Counted from the first letter of the stretch, positions 9,172 through 18,830 are shown. The stretch is DNA of 64,000 nt from Streptomyces jumonjinensis (GCF_009600885.1 NZ_VCLA01000192.1:321732-385731); one strand, 5' to 3'. Notes: a model not told the origin generated them from the sequence alone. Numbers and translations: made by a program.

Positions 9172-12100
9172 CTACTTGCCGAAGTAGGCGTCGTAGACGG
9201 TGATGGTGCTCTTGTTCTTCTTCGTGTCCACGATCTGGGCCTTGAAGGAGATCGACTTGCCCTTGGCGGGGTTCTTGACCGTGATCTCGCCCTTGGCGAC
9301 GGTGACCTTCTTCCAGGTCCTGCCGCCGTCGTAGGAGGCCGAGACCTTCAGGGACTTCAGTCCCTTACCGGCCGCCGGGCCCTCGACGGTCACCGGAATG
9401 GTGGTCTTCCTGCCCGCCGGAGCGGTGTCGTCCAGTGCCAGCTCCGGGTTGAAGCGGACCGAGGAGACCGGCAGCGCGGCGACTTCGCCCTCAGCCGGCT
9501 TCTTGGAGCGGAAGGTCCAGCTGACGTCGATACGGCTGGCGGACTTCGCCACCTTCTTGTCCCGCTTCACCGACGACGCGAGCGTGTACTCCACGTCCTC
9601 CGCGCCGACCTCGAAGGTCTCCCGGCCCGACAGCGGGTCGCTGTTCTCGCCGATCCTGGTCTTGCCCTGGTGGAGCGTGGTCTTCGCGGAGGAGAAGTCG
9701 GAGCTCCCGTCATTGCCCTGGGCATCGGCGAAGACGTACGTGGAGCCCGCGATCTCGTTGCCCTGTCTGAAGACGCCGTTGCTCTCGCTCACCCGGGGAG
9801 AGTGGACTCCGCCGCCGAGCGTCTCGGTGTAGGACTTGCCGGCCGTGTACTTCTTGTCCGGGGTGTCGTATCCGGCCTCCTGGGTGAAGGACCCGTCCGG
9901 GTCCTTCGGGCCGAACTGCACGGTGCCCATCCTCCAGACGGCCTTACCGTCCGACGCCAGGTGCAGGGTCCGGGAGCCCGGGAAGGCCATCGCCGGGCTG
10001 GTCGTGTAGAACCCGGTGACGTCCGACTGGCCCAGCGTGTACATGCCGCCCCGCTTGTTCTTCGCGGAGGCAGCGGCGTTCACCTTGGCCTTCGCGAAGT
10101 CGGCGGCCTTGAACTTCTTGGTGTAGCCGGTGGAGTACTTCTTCACCGTGCCACCGGTGAGAGTGGTGTACTGCGTCGCGGCGCCCGATGTCCAGTTCGT
10201 GGCCCACGCCTCGCTGAAGGAGCCGTCGGTGATCTGCGGGCCGAGGTGCGCGGTGCGCACATTGGCCAGCGAGGAGTACCGGTTGTCGGCGCCCATGTTC
10301 ATGTCCGGCCGGGACACGACGTAGGACAGCTGGGCGTCGTCGAGCTTGGCCTTCGTGTCCGGGACCGATATCGCGACCGGCTTGGCCTTGCGGGCGTCGA
10401 CCGTGACCGTGGTGTCCTTGTGCATCACCAGCTTCGGCTGGAGCAGATGGTCGAAGCCCTTCGTGCTGTCCGTGGGGTTCACGGCCGCACCGGCGTCCAG
10501 GGCGTATTCGCCCTTCGGGACGCGGATCCTGGTGGTGCCCGACTCGCTGGTGAGGTTCTGCCAGCCGAAGTTCCAGTCGTCCAGCGACCCGAGGATGGCG
10601 GAGAAGCCGTCGCTCGGCTCGCCGTCCCGTCCGACGTACTTGACGGTGAGGTCGTAGGACTCCGCCTCGCGCTCCACGGCGGCGACGCTGCGCACGCTCT
10701 GCCCGCCGCCGGTCGCGACGACCGCGGCCGTGTAATGGCCGTCGTCGTCGCCGACGCGGGTGTCCGCGGTGAGATCCACCGAAGCGGTGCCACCGGCGGG
10801 TACGTCCACCTTCTGGGCGCCCAGGGCGAAGAAGCCGGCCGGGGCCGCCTTGCCCTGAGGGCCGAGGCCGGTGACCGTCACATCGAGGGTGATGTCCTGA
10901 TCACTCAGGTTGCGGTAGGTGACCTTCTGGGTCTCGGGCGTGTCGTCGTGGTGCGGCCACGCCTGCTTCGCGAAGCTCACCGAGGAGGACTCCGCGACGA
11001 TGCTCTGCTTGATCGCCTGGTCCACAGCGATACGCCCGGTGCCCTGCTGGAAGGCGGTGTAGCCGCCGTCCTCGGTGGAAGCGGTCAGCACGGCCTTCAG
11101 CTGCTCGGCCTTCCAGGACGGGTGCTGCTCCTTCAGCAGGGCCGCGGCGCCCGCGACATGCGGAGCGGCCATCGAGGTACCGGACATGGAGACATACCCC
11201 TCCGGGCTCCCCGATCCGGTGCCGGCCGCAGCCGCGGCGGTGATGTCCACACCCGGGGCGGTGACATCCGGCTTGACCGCGCCGCCGCCGGACCTCGGGC
11301 CCACGCTGGAGAAGTCCGCCAGCTCGTTCTTGTCGTCCACCGCGCCGACGGTCAGGGCGGCGTCCGCGGTGCCCGGGGAGCCGACCGAACCCGCGCCCGG
11401 GCCCGAGTTGCCCGCGGCGATGGCGAAGAGAACGCCCTTCTCCGCGGTCAGCTTGTTGACATGGGCCTCCAGAGGGTCGATCTCCGGAGTGTCCTTGCCG
11501 CCGAGGCTCATATTGATGACATCGGCGCCCTGTTCCACGGCCCAGTCCATCCCGGCGATGATGCCGGAGTCCATGCCGGAGCCGTAGTCGTCCAGCACCT
11601 TGCCGTTGAGGATCTTGGCGCCGGGGGCGACGCCCTTGTGCGTGCCGCCCGACTTCGCGCCCGTGCCCGCGACGGTCGAGGCGACATGCGTGCCGTGGCC
11701 GTCGCGGTCCTTCGCGTCCTCGGATTCGCTGAAGTTCTTCTCCGCGACGACCTGGTTCCTCAGATCCGGGTGGCTGTCGTCCACCCCGCTGTCCAGGACG
11801 GCGACCTTGACGTCGGTGCCGTCGTAGTCGCCGTCCCACGCCTTCGGCACGCCGATCTGGGCCACGCTCTTGTCGAGATCGGCGGTGCGGACCCCGTCCA
11901 GCCAGATGTGCTCGACGCCGGAGACGGCGGCGGTACGGGCGTCCTTGCCGCTCGTGGTGCGGGTCAGCGCCTCCCACAGGGCGCCGGCCTCCCGCTCCGA
12001 GACGGTCACGGCATCCGCGTTCATGCTCGGGAGGTTCCGGCTGATCTGTACGTCGTCCGTGGAGCGCAGTCCCTGCTTGGCCGTGGCGGCGGAGGCGCCG

Positions 12101-12558
12101 CTGTAGGCGACGATCACCTTCAGGCCCTTGCGGTACGCCTTGCGGCTCTCCGCCCTGCTCAGCTCGGTGATGTTGAACAGCCGCCGGTCGAGGCGGCCGT
12201 CCGCGAGCAGCGCCCGGGCGTCGTAGGGCACCACATAGGTGTCGCCGCCATGGGTGAAGGTCTGGACGGGTACGTTCTCCCGGCCCTTGGCGCGGTCGAC
12301 GGTGACCGCCTTGCCGTCGCCGTCCACCCCGACGCGGTCACCCGTGATCAGGGTCACCCAACGGAGTCCGGCGGTCTTGCCGTTGCTGCTCTTCTGGGTC
12401 AGCTCGGCGCCCGTCGCGGAAGCCGCGGCGGCGGCCGTGGCTCCGGGGAGTGCGGGGGACGCGGACGACGCCGGGGCGGTCAGTCCGGCGACGAGCGCTG
12501 CCGCGACCGCTGTGGTGAGTGTTGCGGCGCCGAGGTTCTGACGTCTCCTGGAAAGCAT
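9172..12558 (-). CDS. Secreted S8 family serine peptidase (subtilase)
   Basis: A 1128-aa extracellular protease. A Sec signal (MLSRRRQN followed by an Ala/Val/Leu-rich core) precedes a long pro-region. The catalytic triad is Asp256 (VAVLDSGVDDSHPDL), His288 (DGHGTHVAST) and Ser462 (MSGTSMAAPHVAGAAALL), with the oxyanion Asn at about 384 (AAGNSGPG). About 650 residues of beta-rich C-terminal domains follow, matching the large Streptomyces subtilases. The ATG at 12558 is preceded by AAAGGGAA; the 34-residue upstream extension lacks signal character and is rejected as the start. Confidence 0.92.
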   Translation of the reverse strand: MLSRRRQNLGAATLTTAVAAALVAGLTAPASSASPALPGATAAAAASATGAELTQKSSNGKTAGLRWVTLITGDRVGVDGDGKAVTVDRAKGRENVPVQTFTHGGDTYVVPYDARALLADGRLDRRLFNITELSRAESRKAYRKGLKVIVAYSGASAATAKQGLRSTDDVQISRNLPSMNADAVTVSEREAGALWEALTRTTSGKDARTAAVSGVEHIWLDGVRTADLDKSVAQIGVPKAWDGDYDGTDVKVAVLDSGVDDSHPDLRNQVVAEKNFSESEDAKDRDGHGTHVASTVAGTGAKSGGTHKGVAPGAKILNGKVLDDYGSGMDSGIIAGMDWAVEQGADVINMSLGGKDTPEIDPLEAHVNKLTAEKGVLFAIAAGNSGPGAGSVGSPGTADAALTVGAVDDKNELADFSSVGPRSGGGAVKPDVTAPGVDITAAAAAGTGSGSPEGYVSMSGTSMAAPHVAGAAALLKEQHPSWKAEQLKAVLTASTEDGGYTAFQQGTGRIAVDQAIKQSIVAESSSVSFAKQAWPHHDDTPETQKVTYRNLSDQDITLDVTVTGLGPQGKAAPAGFFALGAQKVDVPAGGTASVDLTADTRVGDDDGHYTAAVVATGGGQSVRSVAAVEREAESYDLTVKYVGRDGEPSDGFSAILGSLDDWNFGWQNLTSESGTTRIRVPKGEYALDAGAAVNPTDSTKGFDHLLQPKLVMHKDTTVTVDARKAKPVAISVPDTKAKLDDAQLSYVVSRPDMNMGADNRYSSLANVRTAHLGPQITDGSFSEAWATNWTSGAATQYTTLTGGTVKKYSTGYTKKFKAADFAKAKVNAAASAKNKRGGMYTLGQSDVTGFYTTSPAMAFPGSRTLHLASDGKAVWRMGTVQFGPKDPDGSFTQEAGYDTPDKKYTAGKSYTETLGGGVHSPRVSESNGVFRQGNEIAGSTYVFADAQGNDGSSDFSSAKTTLHQGKTRIGENSDPLSGRETFEVGAEDVEYTLASSVKRDKKVAKSASRIDVSWTFRSKKPAEGEVAALPVSSVRFNPELALDDTAPAGRKTTIPVTVEGPAAGKGLKSLKVSASYDGGRTWKKVTVAKGEITVKNPAKGKSISFKAQIVDTKKNKSTITVYDAYFGK

Positions 12559-12759
12559 CGATTCCCTTTGCTGGGGCGGGGGCCGGTGGAGCTCGGAGTG
12601 GCCCCGCTTCCCACTCCTGCCCGGGAACAGGGGAAAGATGATCTTCCGGTTGCCGCCCATCCGGCGAATGGCCGGAACTTGTACCCCGAGGGGAGTTCGC
12701 CACCCCGATGATCTGCGGAGATGACACTCAGCAAGAACATGAGCTGAGCAGATGGAACG

Positions 12760-12957
12760 TCAGTGAAGGCTGAATACGATCGCCGCGGCAGGGCACAGAT
12801 CGACGGCCTCGCGAACCGAATCCCGCATTTCAGCGGGCGGCTCGGGTCGCAGGACGATCACCTTGCCGTCGTCTTGACGCTGATCGAACACCTCGCCGGC
12901 CGTCAGCACGCACATTCCGGAGCCGACGCAGCGCTCGGCGTCCACAGTGATCCTCAT
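12760..12957 (-). CDS. 3Fe-4S-type ferredoxin, P450 partner
   Basis: A 65-aa ferredoxin. The cluster ligands are in RCVGSGMC (here Gly/Ser replaces one 4Fe-4S Cys, typical of P450-associated ferredoxins) and in the C-terminal DLCPAAAI. It would pass electrons from an NAD(P)H ferredoxin reductase to the cytochrome P450 encoded immediately upstream. Its ATG is three bases after the P450 stop, so the two are co-translated. Confidence 0.92.
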   Translation of the reverse strand: MRITVDAERCVGSGMCVLTAGEVFDQRQDDGKVIVLRPEPPAEMRDSVREAVDLCPAAAIVFSLH

Positions 12958-12960
12958 CGG

Positions 12961-14166
12961 TCACACATCCCAGGTGACCGGGAGGCTCTTCACCCCGTAG
13001 ATGTCCGCGGTCTCCGGCCGCAGGGCAACCTCCTCGGGCGGTACGGCCAGACGCAGCGCGGGGAAGCGGTCGACCAGCGCGGGGAACGCGACGCGCATCT
13101 CGACGCGGGCCAGCTGCTGACCCAGGCACTGGTGGATGCCGTGGCCGAAGGCCAGGTGCCCGCCGTCCTGTCTGCGGAGGTCGAGCACATGGGGATCGGC
13201 GAAGCGCTCGGGGTCGCGGTTGGCGGTGTTGTACGACAGGATCACCGGCGAGCCGGCCTTGATGGTCCGGCCGCCCACCTCGGCGTCCTCCAGCGCCGTC
13301 CTCATGAACGTCTTGGCGACACCGAGGTACCGCAGCAGCTCCTCCACGGCCCGGTCGGCGAGCGCGGGATCGGCGCGCAGCGCGGCCAGTTGCTCCGGGT
13401 TGCGCAGCAGCGCGAAGGCGCCGAGGCTCAGCATGTTCGCGGTGGTGTCGATCCCGGCCGCCAGCAGGATCAGGGCCATCCCCTTCAGCTCCTCGTCGGT
13501 CAGATCGCCGTCGGTGAGGTCGCTGAGCACGTCGTCGGCGGGGTTCGCGCGTTTGGCGGCCACCAGCCGCGCGAGGTACTCCTGGGTCGCGGTGTAGGCC
13601 GCTATCAGATCCTCGTCGCTCGTCTCCCCGTTCATGAACGAGTCGACCTGCTCCTGGAAGGACCCCCGGTCCTCGTACGGCACCCCCAGCAGCTCACAGA
13701 TCATGATGGCGGGGATGGGCTTGGCGAACGCGGTCACCAGGTCCGTCGGCGGCCCGGCCTTCTCCATGGCGTCCAGGTGGTCGGCGGTGATCTGCTCGAC
13801 GCGCTCGGTGAGCAGCCGCATCCGCCGTACGGTGAACTTGCCCATCAGCGGTTTCCGATAGCGGCCGTGCCGGGGCTCGTCCATGAGGAGGAACTCGCCG
13901 GGCGGCGCCGGGGGAGCCTCGAAGTCTCCGTAGTCGATGGTCGGGTGGAGCAGGAGCTCCTTGCGTGAGCTGAACCGCGAGTCGGCCAGGACCGATCTGA
14001 CCAGGTCGAATCCGGTGATCAGCCAGCCGGGTCTCCCGCCGGGGAAGGTGTAGCGGCTGATGGGGCCGTGCCGGCGGGCGTCGAGCAGCTCCGCCGGCGG
14101 GTCGAAGGGGCAGCCGGGCTGACGCACCGTCGGCATCGTTGTGACGGTGTGCGGGGATTCACCCAT
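12961..14166 (-). CDS. Cytochrome P450 (CYP105/107-like)
   Basis: A 401-aa soluble bacterial P450 monooxygenase. Visible motifs are the I-helix LLAAGIDTTANMLSLG with the acid-alcohol pair replaced by D-T, the ERR-region meander, and the heme loop FGHGIHQCLGQQLARVEM. Of two nearby ATGs, 14166 is best because AGGA lies six bases upstream. It is co-transcribed with the ferredoxin and divergent from a helix-turn-helix gene through a control region with TTGCA-type elements. The substrate cannot be read from sequence. Confidence 0.92.
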   Translation of the reverse strand: MGESPHTVTTMPTVRQPGCPFDPPAELLDARRHGPISRYTFPGGRPGWLITGFDLVRSVLADSRFSSRKELLLHPTIDYGDFEAPPAPPGEFLLMDEPRHGRYRKPLMGKFTVRRMRLLTERVEQITADHLDAMEKAGPPTDLVTAFAKPIPAIMICELLGVPYEDRGSFQEQVDSFMNGETSDEDLIAAYTATQEYLARLVAAKRANPADDVLSDLTDGDLTDEELKGMALILLAAGIDTTANMLSLGAFALLRNPEQLAALRADPALADRAVEELLRYLGVAKTFMRTALEDAEVGGRTIKAGSPVILSYNTANRDPERFADPHVLDLRRQDGGHLAFGHGIHQCLGQQLARVEMRVAFPALVDRFPALRLAVPPEEVALRPETADIYGVKSLPVTWDV

Positions 14167-14218
14167 GACCATTCCTCATCTCGCGATAGTACGCGTTTGA
14201 CAATGCTCGAAAGCTACG

Positions 14219-14320
14219 TTGCATTCAAAATGACTGTCAATCGCCAGAAAGGCATATCCCCAGGTACAGCACGGAAAATTGATGCAATGACGCTGAGGTC
14301 GAATGCAACAGCGCGTTGCA
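14219..14320. promoter_or_regulatory. Operator-like TTGCA elements, P450/HTH control region
   Basis: TGCAAC-AGCGC-GTTGCA at 14304-14320 is a perfect inverted repeat. Related half-sites TTGCAT (14219) and TGCAAT (14283) lie nearby in an AT-rich stretch between the divergent P450 and HTH genes. A dimeric regulator site is likely; the adjacent HTH protein is the obvious candidate binder. Confidence 0.5.
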
Positions 14321-14350
14321 ATGAGTGGCAGCGAAGGCAATACTGACGGC

Positions 14351-15025
14351 ATGCCAGGAGGACGGTTGACCCAGCAGGACCGCCAGCGCATCGCGACTGG
14401 ACTCGCCGACGGGCTCTCGTACACCGAGATCGCGAGGCGGCTCGACCGGCCGACCTCGACGATCAGCCGGGAGATCGGACGCAACGGCGGCCCCGGCGGC
14501 TACCGGCCCCAGCAGGCGCACCGGGCGACGGCCCAACGGGCGCGGCGCGGCACACCGGCGCCCCCGCGCGCGGCCGGACCGCCGGGTGGCACGACGGGAG
14601 AGGGCATCATCGAGATGGCGGTCCGGGCGGGGCTGCCGAGGATGACCGCGCGCGTACACGTCGACCTGCTGCTGTCCGAGGACGGCAGGCGCACCGCGGC
14701 CGAGCTGACCCGCAGGCTGGAGGTCAGCCCCGCCTCCGTCTCCGTGGCCGTGAACTACCTGGTCCAGCAGGGGTATGTCCGGCGCGAGCGCGATCCGCGG
14801 CGGCGTCGCGACGTCTAGTTGGTCGACGACGAGGCCTGGTACCACTCCGTCGTGATCAGCGCGCGGCAGACGCTTGAGGCGGTGCGGGCCTCGGTGGCCG
14901 CGGCGGAGACGTCCGGGCCCGACAGCCCCGTGGGGCAGCGGCTGGCCAGGGCAGGGGCGTTCCTGGAGCGGGTCTGCCTGGACCAGAAGGAGTCGGCCGA
15001 CCGCTGGCGCGACCTCCTGGCATGA
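14351..15025 (+). pseudogene. HTH regulator interrupted by in-frame amber codon
   Basis: The protein family has an IS30-like helix-turn-helix (GLSYTEIARRLDRPTSTISREI) followed by a MarR/GbsR-type winged helix (TAAELTRRLEVSPASVSVAVNYL). The frame stops at TAG 14816-14818 after RRRRDV and continues without shift as LVDDEAWYHSVVISARQTLE and on to RWRDLLA at 15025. Family members, as I know them, read about (E/R)-Y-V-V-D-D-(E/D)-x-W-Y here, so TAG replaces a likely Tyr codon (TAC to TAG). The first 155 residues could still fold and bind DNA. The start 14351 (MPGGRLTQQ) fits the family; the upstream ATG at 14303 lies inside the operator. Confidence 0.6.
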
Positions 15026-15129
15026 GGGTTCTCGGACGAACCCGGGGAGCCGGCCGACCAGTTCCCGCCGATCGCCCCCCCCGGTAGGGACCGGCCGCAG
15101 GTGATGCCGTGGACCGGCCTGGGCTGACG

Positions 15130-16311
15130 TCACCTTGCGTGCCCGGGAAGGTGGTCGAACCCCCAGCCGGTATCGGCAGAATCGGCAGCTGGAGAGCGCT
15201 GGTCGGTAAGGCCGGTGAGAAAGCCGGTGTTGGCCTGTACATCGTGCCCGAGCGTGATTCCGTGCCGCGGGAGTGCGGACAGGCGCTGGGTGAGTTCGTC
15301 GTACGGGGACCGGCTGCGGTCGGTCTCGGCTCGGATGAGGCCGAACACGTCCGGGTAGCGGTCTTCCGTTCCCGCGGTGAAGACGTCGTCGGCGTCCAGC
15401 TCGCGGCCGTCGTCGAGAACGGCCGGCCCCTCTCCCGTGTCGAAACGGGGGAAGAGGACGTGGGCGGCCCGGCCTTCGGCGGCCAGCGGCATTCCGAGCC
15501 AGGTGTCGAGCTGGTCGGGGAAGAACTGGGGCTTGAGCTCTTTGCCTCTCTCGTTGAACAGGGGTTCGCGGGAGCCGGAGGTGAGGGCGTCGGTGACCCG
15601 CTGGTGCTGGGTGGGGTGCAGCCGTTCGCCCGCGAGGACCCGGCCCCGTACACCGTCGTAGAGTCCGAGCGCATCCAGCAGCCCGAGCCCGATGGCGGCA
15701 GCCGCGGGCCAGGGCAGCACCCGTACGCCGCCGTCCTCGGGGCGGACGAAGACCCGGTCGTTGGCCAGGAGCCGCCAGCCCGCACGGGCGAGGAGCAGGG
15801 CCGTGGTGGTCTTGCCCGCGCCTTTGCCGCCGAGCGTGAGCACGGTGTGGCCGTCCTGCACGGCGGCGGAGGCGTGGAGGATCGTCCAGCCGTCGGCCAG
15901 GAGCTGGGAGCGGAGGAGTTCGCGGGCGAGGCGGGCTGCGGCGGTGGCCACGGGGGTGTCGTCGCCTCCGGCGATCCGCAGCCGACGTTCGTCCGGCTGG
16001 TAGCGGAAGGCGAGATCCCGGCCGGGCTGGGCGGCGGTCACGGTGCCGTCGCCGTCGCGCCGGTAGAGCATGGCCGATCCCGCGTACTGGGTGCTCTCGT
16101 GCGGGTGGTCGAGCACGTCGCGGGTCAGCCGGGAGAGTTCGGCCGCGTCGACGTCGGCGGCCACGACCTGTCCGGTGGCGGGGCCGCTGAACTCGGCGGC
16201 GTTCCACCAGGAGCCGAAGTACCGCTGGGACCAGGCCGGGATGGACAGGACATCGCTGGTCACGGTCACGGCGCGGTCGGCCGTGGTGATGCGGGTGGCG
16301 TACGGGCTCAC
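15130..16311 (-). CDS. P-loop (HPr-kinase-like) protein
   Basis: A 393-aa protein with a Walker A motif GGKGAGKTTTALLLA at about residue 165, followed by LLANDRVFVRPEDGG. This resembles the HPr kinase/phosphorylase-like ATP-binding proteins found in actinomycete natural-product and peptide loci. The N-terminal 150 residues (WSQRYFGSWW start) are not recognised. The start GTG at 16311 overlaps the stop of the dehydrogenase-like gene (GTGA), showing translational coupling. The role is unknown; it may phosphorylate a small molecule or protein handled by the coupled enzymes. Confidence 0.7.
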   Translation of the reverse strand: MSPYATRITTADRAVTVTSDVLSIPAWSQRYFGSWWNAAEFSGPATGQVVAADVDAAELSRLTRDVLDHPHESTQYAGSAMLYRRDGDGTVTAAQPGRDLAFRYQPDERRLRIAGGDDTPVATAAARLARELLRSQLLADGWTILHASAAVQDGHTVLTLGGKGAGKTTTALLLARAGWRLLANDRVFVRPEDGGVRVLPWPAAAAIGLGLLDALGLYDGVRGRVLAGERLHPTQHQRVTDALTSGSREPLFNERGKELKPQFFPDQLDTWLGMPLAAEGRAAHVLFPRFDTGEGPAVLDDGRELDADDVFTAGTEDRYPDVFGLIRAETDRSRSPYDELTQRLSALPRHGITLGHDVQANTGFLTGLTDQRSPAADSADTGWGFDHLPGHAR

Positions 16312-17225
16312 GGGGCGGTGTCTCCTTCGACGCAGTGCTGGATCTTCTGATAGGCGGTGCGGGTCTTGCAGTCGGCGTCTGCCAGCAGACGCGTCTCCAC
16401 GGGGTCGAGACCGGCCGGGATCACGGTGGGCCTGCCCGTGGTGAACCGCAACGGGGTTCCCAGGCAGGAGCCGTCGGGGTTGACGACGGACAGCTCCACC
16501 ACCGTGTCCACCAGTCCCAGGGCCGCGGTGAGCGCGGCGAGGACCGCCCCTGCGGGGCCGGAGCGGGCCCGGCCGAGACCCTCGTTGATCCGGCGGGGGC
16601 GCGCGGTCAGCTCCTCGTGGACGTTCCGCAGGGGGATGGCGGCCGGGAGGCCGCCGACGCGGGTGGCGGCGGCGCACACCACCGCGTGGTCACCGTGCTC
16701 GCCGATCACCCGGCCTTCCACCGAGGCAACGGGAACGGCGAGGAGCCGGGCGAGGGCGAGGCGGTAGCGGGCGCTGTCGGTGGCGGAGCCGACGCCGTAG
16801 ACGCGGGCGGAGCCGGATGCTTCGGTGAACAGCCTGGTCATAACGTCGACCGGGTTGGTGACGACGATCGCCGCCCCGGTGTATCCGGCGAGTCGGCGGC
16901 CGAGGTCCGCTACGACGGGGGCGTTCGCCGTGAGCCCGGCCATGCGGACGTCGCGTTCGGCGGTGTTGGCGAACTTCGCCCGGGGGCAGATCACCACGGC
17001 GTCGCAGTCGGTCATGGCGGGCACGTCGGCGGTCTCGGCCCGTACGGGGGAGGCGATGACCTGGGCCATGTCGTTCAGGTCGGTGACAAGCGCTTCAGCG
17101 GTGCGGTCGCTGCCGGAGGCGATCAGCAGCCGTTCGCACCATCCGGCCGCGGTGAGCAGGGTGGCGACCGTGTGGCCGACGGCCCCCGCACCGATGATCC
17201 CCACGGCCCCGACACGGCGGTTCAC
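16308..17225 (-). CDS. Lactate/malate dehydrogenase-like protein
   Basis: A 305-aa member of the LDH/MDH fold. The NAD-binding motif is VGIIGAGAVGHTVATLL, the conserved Asn lies in VVTNPVDVMT, and the active-site His in RVIGEHGDHAVV. The substrate-loop region (CPRAKFANTAERD) does not match canonical LDH or MDH loops, so the 2-hydroxy acid it acts on is not predictable. GTGA overlaps at both ends tie it to the phosphotransferase upstream and the P-loop protein downstream. Confidence 0.82.
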   Translation of the reverse strand: MNRRVGAVGIIGAGAVGHTVATLLTAAGWCERLLIASGSDRTAEALVTDLNDMAQVIASPVRAETADVPAMTDCDAVVICPRAKFANTAERDVRMAGLTANAPVVADLGRRLAGYTGAAIVVTNPVDVMTRLFTEASGSARVYGVGSATDSARYRLALARLLAVPVASVEGRVIGEHGDHAVVCAAATRVGGLPAAIPLRNVHEELTARPRRINEGLGRARSGPAGAVLAALTAALGLVDTVVELSVVNPDGSCLGTPLRFTTGRPTVIPAGLDPVETRLLADADCKTRTAYQKIQHCVEGDTAP

Positions 17226-18378
17226 CGTCCGGCCGCCGTCGCCGCGTGGTCCAGGGCGAGCCGCCACAGTGCCGGGCCCTCCGCCTTCGACTCCAGGGCC
17301 GCAGAGGTCCGCTCCAGCATCGTGCACACCGTGTCCGCTTGCCCGATGACTGCTCGGGCGTGCTCGGGCAGTGGCAGCCCCTCGGGAGCGGTGAGGTAGG
17401 TGGTGAGGATGTTGACGGTGTCCATCAGCCACAGGACCACGAGCTGCCACAGCCAGTCGGCGCGTACGGCACTGGTCATGCCGTGGGTGGTCGTGTCGGT
17501 GAACTGGCCGATCCCTCCCACCACCGCACGTACTCCGGCCCCCTGGGGCGGCACGGCCAGCACGTGGAGGACGAGCCGGGAGATCAGTTTGCCGAGGTCC
17601 ATGGCTGGATGCCCCAGCGACAGGCCGGGGTCGAGGAAGGCCGGACGGCCGCCGGCGTCGTCGTCGGGGAAGAGGACGTGCTCGGGCTTCAGGTCCCCGA
17701 AGATCACGCTCCTGTGCGGCCCCGTGATGGTCCCCCGCAGCTTCAGCAGCCGGAGATCACCGTCTGAAGGGCGGGGGCGGCGTCGCCGGACAGGGCGATG
17801 CAGGCGGCGGCGCTGATGCCGTTGAACTTCCGGGCGAACGTCGCCTGGACCGAGCGTTCGGGGATCGCCGCCGCCGTCGCCAGGGCCCTGGCGTCCGGCT
17901 GGCCCAGGGCGTCCAGTTCACGGATGACCGTGGCCAGGAGTTCGGCGGTGCGGTGCGGCTGCTTGACGATCAGGTCGGTCAGCGTGAGCCCGTTCACCGG
18001 CTCGGTGAACAGCACCCCGTCCGCGTAACCGGCGATCCTCGGGGCGCCCAGGCGGGCCGTGTGCAGGATGCCGTACTGGATCGTCTCCCGCTCCAGCAGA
18101 CCGCCCGGGGTGGTGGTGTAGGCGGCCTGGCGGGCCTTGACCGTGGCCCAGTCACCGCAGGCGCCCCGCAGGACGGAGGCGAGGGAGACGCCCAGCAGGG
18201 ACACCTTCGCGAACAGCGGGCGGTCGTCCACCTCGACGCGGCGGACGTAGGCGGTCACGGACGGGATGTGCGGGCCGAGGCGGACGGTCGCCCCCGGCCA
18301 GAGTCCGGCGGCGGTGTGCTCGATCCAGCCGCTGGCATAGGTCATGACATCGGCCGGGGACGGTACAGGGGTGTGCAC
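17222..18378 (-). pseudogene. Phosphotransferase (APH-like), apparent frameshift
   Basis: Two frames together make one aminoglycoside-phosphotransferase-like kinase. The first runs from GTG 18378 (AAGGAG upstream) to a stop at 17743, ending SGDAAPALQTVISGC. The second continues as DGDLRLLKLRGTITGPHRSV and then IFGDLKPEHVLF, the kinase catalytic loop with its Asp, and FLDPGLSLG, the metal-binding Asp region. The switch falls at about 17745-17775. Neither half is a full kinase. Either a real one-base indel has inactivated it or the sequence has an error here. It is first or second in the cassette with the LDH-like gene. Confidence 0.65.
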
Positions 18379-18418
18379 AGGGCACTCCTTCGAACGAAAG
18401 GGGGAGCGGCGGACGGGC

Positions 18419-18628
18419 TCAGCCGGACTCGGGGCCGGCGTCGGGGGCCGATATCGGCACCGGGAGGCCGGCACCGAGCAGTTCGGCGGCCTCACCTCGC
18501 AGGACCCAGGCGGGAGCGGCCATACCGAGCACGGCGAGCACGGCGAACGCCCATGCCCCGGCCGATTCGGCCTGGTCCCGGGCGGTGCCCCTGGACTGTT
18601 CGCCGCGCTGTCTTCCTCTCACGGTCAC
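18419..18628 (-). CDS. Small membrane protein, 69 aa
   Basis: A short protein with a basic N-terminus (RGRQRGEQSRGTARDQ), one transmembrane helix (AGAWAFAVLAVLGMAAPAWV) and an acidic, Pro-rich tail. GTG 18628 has GGAGG seven bases upstream. It precedes the phosphotransferase by 40 bases on the same strand and is divergent from the XRE regulator. The function is unknown. Confidence 0.5.
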   Translation of the reverse strand: MTVRGRQRGEQSRGTARDQAESAGAWAFAVLAVLGMAAPAWVLRGEAAELLGAGLPVPISAPDAGPESG

Positions 18629-18830
18629 CAGTGCCTCCGTCTCCTCACAGGAGTGGCGCAGCGAACCGCTTCCGGGTCTCGCTGCTGTGGAGCCGACCAG
18701 TCCCCGCGCCGTTTCAGCGGGGTACCGGTCGGCGTAAATCCACTCAACCGCCTGACCCCGGACGGCGGGAGGGCCCACGATGTAACCCCGAGTAGTCCTG
18801 TGTAACCCACAGCGAGAGGGCCGGACGGCC

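Noticed and set aside
9670..12711. 1013-aa plus-strand frame opposite the subtilase
   Set aside because: Low-complexity shadow frame; the subtilase has an intact catalytic triad and a signal peptide.
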